From Allobosea sp. BH3 (lineage in GTDB: Bacteria; Pseudomonadota; Alphaproteobacteria; Rhizobiales; Beijerinckiaceae), in NCBI RefSeq assembly GCF_025499465.1, contig NZ_JAIMCA010000001.1:868001-932000 (forward strand): a DNA stretch of 64,000 nucleotides. The letters are read 5' to 3'. This document shows, piece by piece, positions 60,399 to 64,000 of this stretch. The position numbers and the translations under genes are program-made. Every line of letters starts with the position of its first letter. The first letter of the stretch is position 1. A model generated the notes under the pieces. It ran no database searches. It saw only the letters and a list, made by a program, of their open reading frames with translations, and was not told the DNA's origin.

Positions 60399-61319
60399 AT
60401 GACCGACCTCTTCCGTTCTTCGATTATCGGCCTGGCCTTCTCGACCGCTCTCGCCACCGGCACGCTGGCGTCGGATCTGCCGAGCAAGAAGGGCGCCCCG
60501 CCTGCCCCGGTCCCGCCGGCCATCACCTGGATCGACGCTGCGGTCAGCATCAAGGCGATGACGGACTACAACTTCCGCGGCATCTCGCAGACGGACCGCA
60601 AGCCCGCCGTCCAGGGCGGCGTCGAGCTGCAGTTCTACAACAACCTCTTCTACGCCGGCGTGTATGCCTCGAATGTCGACCTGGTCACGCGCCCTGACGC
60701 CGAGATCGACTTCTACGCCGGTATCCGTCCGAAGTTCGGCGACCTCGCCTTCGATTTCGGTGTCTGGCAGTACTACTACCCGGGTGAGAAGCAGTACATC
60801 GACACCTGGAGCGCCGGCGCCCCGATCTTCTGGACCCCGAAGAACACCGACTTCACCGAAGTCTACGGCAAGGTCTCCTACACCTATGCCGAGGCTCTCA
60901 CGGTCGGCGCCAACGTCTTCTATGCCTGGGATTGGCTCGGCACCGGCGCGAGCGGCACCTACGCCTCGATCACCGCCAAGTACATGCTGCCCTTCCTCGA
61001 GGGCCTCTCGGTCTCCGGCGAGTTCGGCCATTACTGGCTCGGCACTACCAACCAGGCGATCTGGTCGACGACCCCGCCGACCAACCTGCCCGACTACAAC
61101 TACTGGAACGCCGGCGTCTCCTACACCTGGAAGAACCTGACCGCCGATCTGCGTTACCACGACACCGACCTCAGCAAGCGCGAGTGCTTCCTGAACACCT
61201 CCGATCCGCGCGGCATCATCAGCGGCAGCAACCAGTCGAAGTGGTGCGGCCCGGCCGTCGTCGCCACGCTCTCCTTCGACATCACGGCGAGCAGCGTCGG
61301 CATCTTCGCCCCGAAGTAA
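60399..61319 (+). CDS. TorF-family putative porin
   Basis: A 306-residue outer-membrane beta-barrel. The signal peptide ends near residue 24 (STALATGTLAS); a short lysine/proline linker follows (SKKGAPPAPVPPA). The barrel shows alternating aromatic strands such as AMTDYNFRGISQTDRKPAVQGG, DFYAGIRPKFGDLAFDFGVWQYYYPG and YASITAKYMLPFLEGLSVSGEFGHYW, and the N-terminal TDYNFRGIS motif defines the TorF/TIGR02001 family. Two cysteines (C-x-n-WCG) near the C-terminus could form a disulfide. It has its own upstream terminator and inverted repeat, and a strong terminator downstream, so it is a single-gene unit. Confidence 0.88.
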   Translation: MTDLFRSSIIGLAFSTALATGTLASDLPSKKGAPPAPVPPAITWIDAAVSIKAMTDYNFRGISQTDRKPAVQGGVELQFYNNLFYAGVYASNVDLVTRPDAEIDFYAGIRPKFGDLAFDFGVWQYYYPGEKQYIDTWSAGAPIFWTPKNTDFTEVYGKVSYTYAEALTVGANVFYAWDWLGTGASGTYASITAKYMLPFLEGLSVSGEFGHYWLGTTNQAIWSTTPPTNLPDYNYWNAGVSYTWKNLTADLRYHDTDLSKRECFLNTSDPRGIISGSNQSKWCGPAVVATLSFDITASSVGIFAPK

Positions 61320-61343
61320 GCCACCGCACCCTAGCCATCAGAG

Positions 61344-61371
61344 AAGGCCGCCCTTTCGGGGCGGCCTTTTT
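61344..61371 (+). terminator. Intrinsic terminator after the porin gene
   Basis: A 10-bp stem (AAGGCCGCCC / GGGCGGCCTT) with a short loop, followed by TTT. The first base of the DUF1810 stop codon on the opposite strand overlaps its end. Confidence 0.85.
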
Positions 61372-61841
61372 CATTTGCGCTTCACCCGCGGCGCCCCGAA
61401 CCCCGGTGCTCTACCGCCCCCGAGCAGATCCAGCGTGCGCGGATCGGGAACGCCGTCGAAGAAGTTGCGCAGGACGGCGTAGTAGAGATTGTCCCCGGGC
61501 TCGCTCGCCGCATCGAAGAGCGTCATGGACGAGCGAAGCTTCATGTCGTCCGGCGAGCCGAAGATCGAATGGGCGCTCAGCTTCTCATGCGCCAGCACCG
61601 CCTCGGCGCAGGCCGTGAGCCGCGCCCCAAGCTCAGGATGCGCCAGATAGGCGCGCGCTTCGTCGAGCGAGGCGATCCCGTAGAACTCGGAGGTCGCCGA
61701 GAGGCCGAGGCCCCGCATCTGCGGGAAGACGAACCAGATCCAGTGGCTGCGCTTGCGCCCATCCGTGATTTCGGAGAGCGCCGTCTGCCAGACGCTCTCC
61801 TGCGCATCGAGGAAACGTTGCAGCCGGAACGGGTCGGGCAT
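61371..61841 (-). CDS. DUF1810 family protein
   Basis: A 156-residue soluble helical protein of the DUF1810 (calpastatin-like) family. The signature RKRSHWIWFVFPQMRGLGLSATSEFYGI and SIFGSPDDMKLRSSMTLFDAA is complete. Function is unknown; related proteins have been linked to NADAR-like/ADP-ribose chemistry. It converges with the porin gene across a shared terminator. Confidence 0.9.
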   Translation of the reverse strand: MPDPFRLQRFLDAQESVWQTALSEITDGRKRSHWIWFVFPQMRGLGLSATSEFYGIASLDEARAYLAHPELGARLTACAEAVLAHEKLSAHSIFGSPDDMKLRSSMTLFDAASEPGDNLYYAVLRNFFDGVPDPRTLDLLGGGRAPGFGAPRVKRK

Positions 61842-61874
61842 GGTCGCGGCTCCTACTGTCCCAGCCTCGTATCG

Positions 61875-62993
61875 TCAGGCCAGCGGCTTGGCGAAATTCG
61901 CGAAGGCCTCCGCTGTGGGCGTGGTGCCGGCGCCTGGCTGCTGCGGGCGCAGGAAATAGCCGTCGGCGACATCGGCCGGCTCGCGGAAAGCGTCCTTGAT
62001 CCAGGGAATGTACTCCAGGACGGGGGTGGCAGCATGCCAGTAAGCGAGATGGACATGGACCTGGCTCATCTCGCCGGCATGAGGCGCCACCGGCAGGCGG
62101 CTCGCCAGAGCGAGGTCCGCGACCTGGATATACTCGCTGATGCCGCCGAGCCGGGTCACGTCGGGCTGGACGTAATGGATCGCATCGGCCGCAACGAAGC
62201 TGCGGAAGGCATCGAGCGTATAGAGCTGCTCGCCGAGCGCGACCGGGATGGAGGTCGAGCGGGCGAGCGCCGCATGGGAACCGACATCGTCATACCAGAG
62301 CGGCTCCTCGAACCAGAAGATGTCGAGCCCTTCGGCCCGCGCGCAGAAGCGCTTGCAGGTCGGCAAATCCCATTTGCCGTTGCCGTCGATGGCGAGCGTG
62401 ACATGGTCGCCGATCGCGTGGCGCACAGCCTCCAGCCGAGCGATGTCGGTCATCGGATCGGCATGGCCGACCTTGACCTTGAGCCGGCGGAAGCCGTCGC
62501 GCTCCACCGCCATGCGGCAGCCCTCGATGAGCTGGTCCTTGGGGATGGAGAGCCAGCCGATATCGGTGTTGTAGGCTTCGAGCTTCGGCTTGGTCGCGCC
62601 GCCGAGCAGATGCCAGAGCGGCACGTCCGCGGCTTTCGCCTTCAGATCCCAGAGCGCGACATCGACGGCCGCGAGCGCGAGCTGCGTGATGCCGGCGCGC
62701 CCGACCCATTGCAGCGCCGGATGGCGCGCGAGCTTCAGCCAGAGCCGCGAGATCTCGGAAGCGTCCTCGCCCATCAGCAGCGGTGCGTAGCAATCCCGGA
62801 TGCAGGCAGTGATCAGCCGGTCCGAGGGAAGATCGGCATGAGTGCCGGTGAAGCCATAACCCTCGCGCCCGTCCGTGGTGCCGATCTTCACCCCGACCAC
62901 GCCCCAATGGCTGATTCGATGCGTCGAATCGGCGATGGAGCCGCCCGTCACCGGGATGTGCAGGATGAAGGGCTCGATTGTCTTGATCTGCAT
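61875..62993 (-). CDS. Mandelate racemase/muconate lactonizing enzyme family protein
   Basis: A 372-residue enolase-superfamily enzyme. The N-terminal capping domain is followed by the barrel with the catalytic KxK (RLKVKVGHA, about residue 174). The three metal-binding acids lie in [16 protein letters not shown] and LGEQLY. The [24 protein letters not shown] segment carries the second base-type His. This pattern fits a sugar-acid dehydratase or racemase; the substrate is not known. The ATG at 62993 has GGGAACG before it; a TTG four codons earlier is less likely. Confidence 0.88.
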   Translation of the reverse strand: MQIKTIEPFILHIPVTGGSIADSTHRISHWGVVGVKIGTTDGREGYGFTGTHADLPSDRLITACIRDCYAPLLMGEDASEISRLWLKLARHPALQWVGRAGITQLALAAVDVALWDLKAKAADVPLWHLLGGATKPKLEAYNTDIGWLSIPKDQLIEGCRMAVERDGFRRLKVKVGHADPMTDIARLEAVRHAIGDHVTLAIDGNGKWDLPTCKRFCARAEGLDIFWFEEPLWYDDVGSHAALARSTSIPVALGEQLYTLDAFRSFVAADAIHYVQPDVTRLGGISEYIQVADLALASRLPVAPHAGEMSQVHVHLAYWHAATPVLEYIPWIKDAFREPADVADGYFLRPQQPGAGTTPTAEAFANFAKPLA

Positions 62994-63148
62994 AGGCGTT
63001 CCCAACCCTGTGATTATTGCTGTTGGAGGGAGCCTAGCGGCATTGCGGGCGTCGCGCTCGCCGGTTCTATCATGACAGCCCCGCAGCGGGGTTGTGCCGG
63101 ACGGTGCCCGTGCTAGTTCCTGCCCGGCACCGACGAGACCCGAGAACC

Positions 63149-64000
63149 ATGACCCAGCGCCTGCGCGATTTCGGCCTGACCTGCGGCATCATGCAGCCCG
63201 GCCCGCTCAATGCGATCACCGATGTGGCGGGCGTCAGGGTCGGGCATCACACGCTGAGCCAGGGCGACCTCCGCACCGGCTTCACGGCGCTGCTGCCGCA
63301 TGACGGCAACCTGTTCCGCCGCAAGCTCCGCGCCGCGGTCGACATCATCAACGGCTTCGGCAAGAGCGCCGGGCTGATGCAGCTCGCCGAGCTCGGCCAG
63401 ATCGAGACGCCGCTCCTGCTCTGCAACACGCTTGGCGTCGGCACCGGCTTCGACGCGCTGGTCACGCGGGCGCTCGCCGCCAATCCCGACATCGGCCGCG
63501 AAACCGGGACGGTCAATCCGGTCGTGCTCGAATGCAATGACGGCTATCTGTCGGACATCCGCGCCCGCGCTTTGACGCAGGACCACGCCTTCGCCGCGCT
63601 CGATGCCGCATCCGCCGGCCCGGTCGCCGAGGGTGCCGTCGGCGCCGGCACCGGCATGAGCGCCTTCGGGTTCAAGGGCGGCATCGGCACCGCCTCGCGC
63701 CGCTTCGATCTCGACGGGCGCGCCTTCACGCTCGGCGTGCTGGCCCTCGCCAATTTCGGTAACGCAGGCGATCTCGTCCTGCCTGATGGGCGCCGCCCGG
63801 TTCCGCCCGAAACGAAACCGCAAGCCGAGCGCGGCTCGGTCATCCTCGTGATCGCGACCGACGTGCCGCTGGAATCGCGGCAGCTTCAGCGCATCGCGCG
63901 GCGCGGCGGCGCTGGGCTCGCGCGGCTGGGAGCTTTCTGGGGCAATGGCAGCGGCGACATCGCCGTCGCCTTCACCACCGCCTCTCCCGTCGACCATGAC
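63149..64000 (+). CDS. P1-family (DmpA-type) aminopeptidase, 3' end cut off
   Basis: A self-processing N-terminal-nucleophile peptidase that continues beyond the right edge (284 codons visible). I translated it directly. Family features are [37 protein letters not shown], VGVLxxANFG-type ([13 protein letters not shown]), and [14 protein letters not shown]. By comparison with DmpA, autocleavage is expected before the Ser of RGSVI (about Ser230), which becomes the nucleophile. It would act on D- or beta-amino acid peptides. It diverges from the enolase-superfamily gene across 155 bp. Confidence 0.88.
   Translation, partial: MTQRLRDFGLTCGIMQPGPLNAITDVAGVRVGHHTLSQGDLRTGFTALLPHDGNLFRRKLRAAVDIINGFGKSAGLMQLAELGQIETPLLLCNTLGVGTGFDALVTRALAANPDIGRETGTVNPVVLECNDGYLSDIRARALTQDHAFAALDAASAGPVAEGAVGAGTGMSAFGFKGGIGTASRRFDLDGRAFTLGVLALANFGNAGDLVLPDGRRPVPPETKPQAERGSVILVIATDVPLESRQLQRIARRGGAGLARLGAFWGNGSGDIAVAFTTASPVDHD

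Overview
The window is about 64 kb of high-GC chromosomal DNA packed with genes on both strands. The gene families point to an alphaproteobacterium of the order Hyphomicrobiales (Rhizobiales). The evidence is: a fused indolepyruvate ferredoxin oxidoreductase, an ornithine decarboxylase plus homospermidine synthase polyamine pathway, an alphaproteobacterial-type Fur, the secA / parvulin / argJ / mutT order, and several families of small palindromic intergenic repeats like those of rhizobia. A Bosea-like genome is my best guess, but that is inference and no 16S or marker search was possible. I see no phage, insertion sequence, integrase or CRISPR array; this looks like core chromosome.

Layout. 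1-946 (minus): a NicO-type nickel/cobalt exporter (cut by the window edge) and a periplasmic DUF1007 protein with an EF-hand loop. 1262-15206 (plus): a block that looks devoted to uptake and CoA activation of organic (probably aromatic) acids. It holds the fused indolepyruvate oxidoreductase, a Crp/Fnr regulator, two small secreted or unknown proteins, an acyl-CoA synthetase, a complete Liv-type ABC transporter (LivG, LivH, LivM, binding protein, LivF) and a PaaK-like CoA ligase. 15222-20515: uracil-DNA glycosylase, 5'-nucleotidase, an orphan HELLH protein, ferrochelatase and an alpha/beta hydrolase. The hydrolase is divergent from a MarR regulator over a double palindromic operator. 21143-25833: pyrE behind a tRNA-Gly and its terminator, a prolyl-tRNA editing protein, a thioredoxin-TPR protein, a LON-domain protein and an MFS transporter.

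25978-29917 (minus) is a polyamine locus: ornithine decarboxylase with a long structured leader and a recognisable promoter, then a GNAT acetyltransferase, then homospermidine synthase. 30037-35784 holds a glyoxalase-like protein, a periplasmic glucan biosynthesis operon, Fur, and a flavin monooxygenase. 35800-43507 (minus) carries phosphoglycerate dehydrogenase, NfeD with a QmcA-type SPFH protein, a SulP anion transporter and secA. 43850-47285 (plus) is the parvulin, argJ, lipoprotein and mutT group. 47287-53825 (minus) includes a DUF930 protein, a YcaQ-type glycosylase, a CAP-domain lipoprotein, a large MscS channel and a ROK-like kinase whose motifs are in circularly permuted order. The rest holds DUF2938, GNAT, cupin, glyoxalase II, a methyltransferase, accA, a YafK-like L,D-transpeptidase lipoprotein, a TorF-type porin, DUF1810, an enolase-superfamily enzyme and a DmpA-type peptidase cut by the right edge.

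The observations I would follow first are: the circularly permuted ROK kinase (52749-53825); the dispersed palindromic repeat that supplies TAG stop codons to two unrelated genes (21050 and 37217); the tRNA-Gly terminator lodged directly in front of pyrE; the structured leader of the ornithine decarboxylase gene; and the two operators spaced exactly 20 bp apart at the MarR locus. No clearly novel multi-gene system was found.
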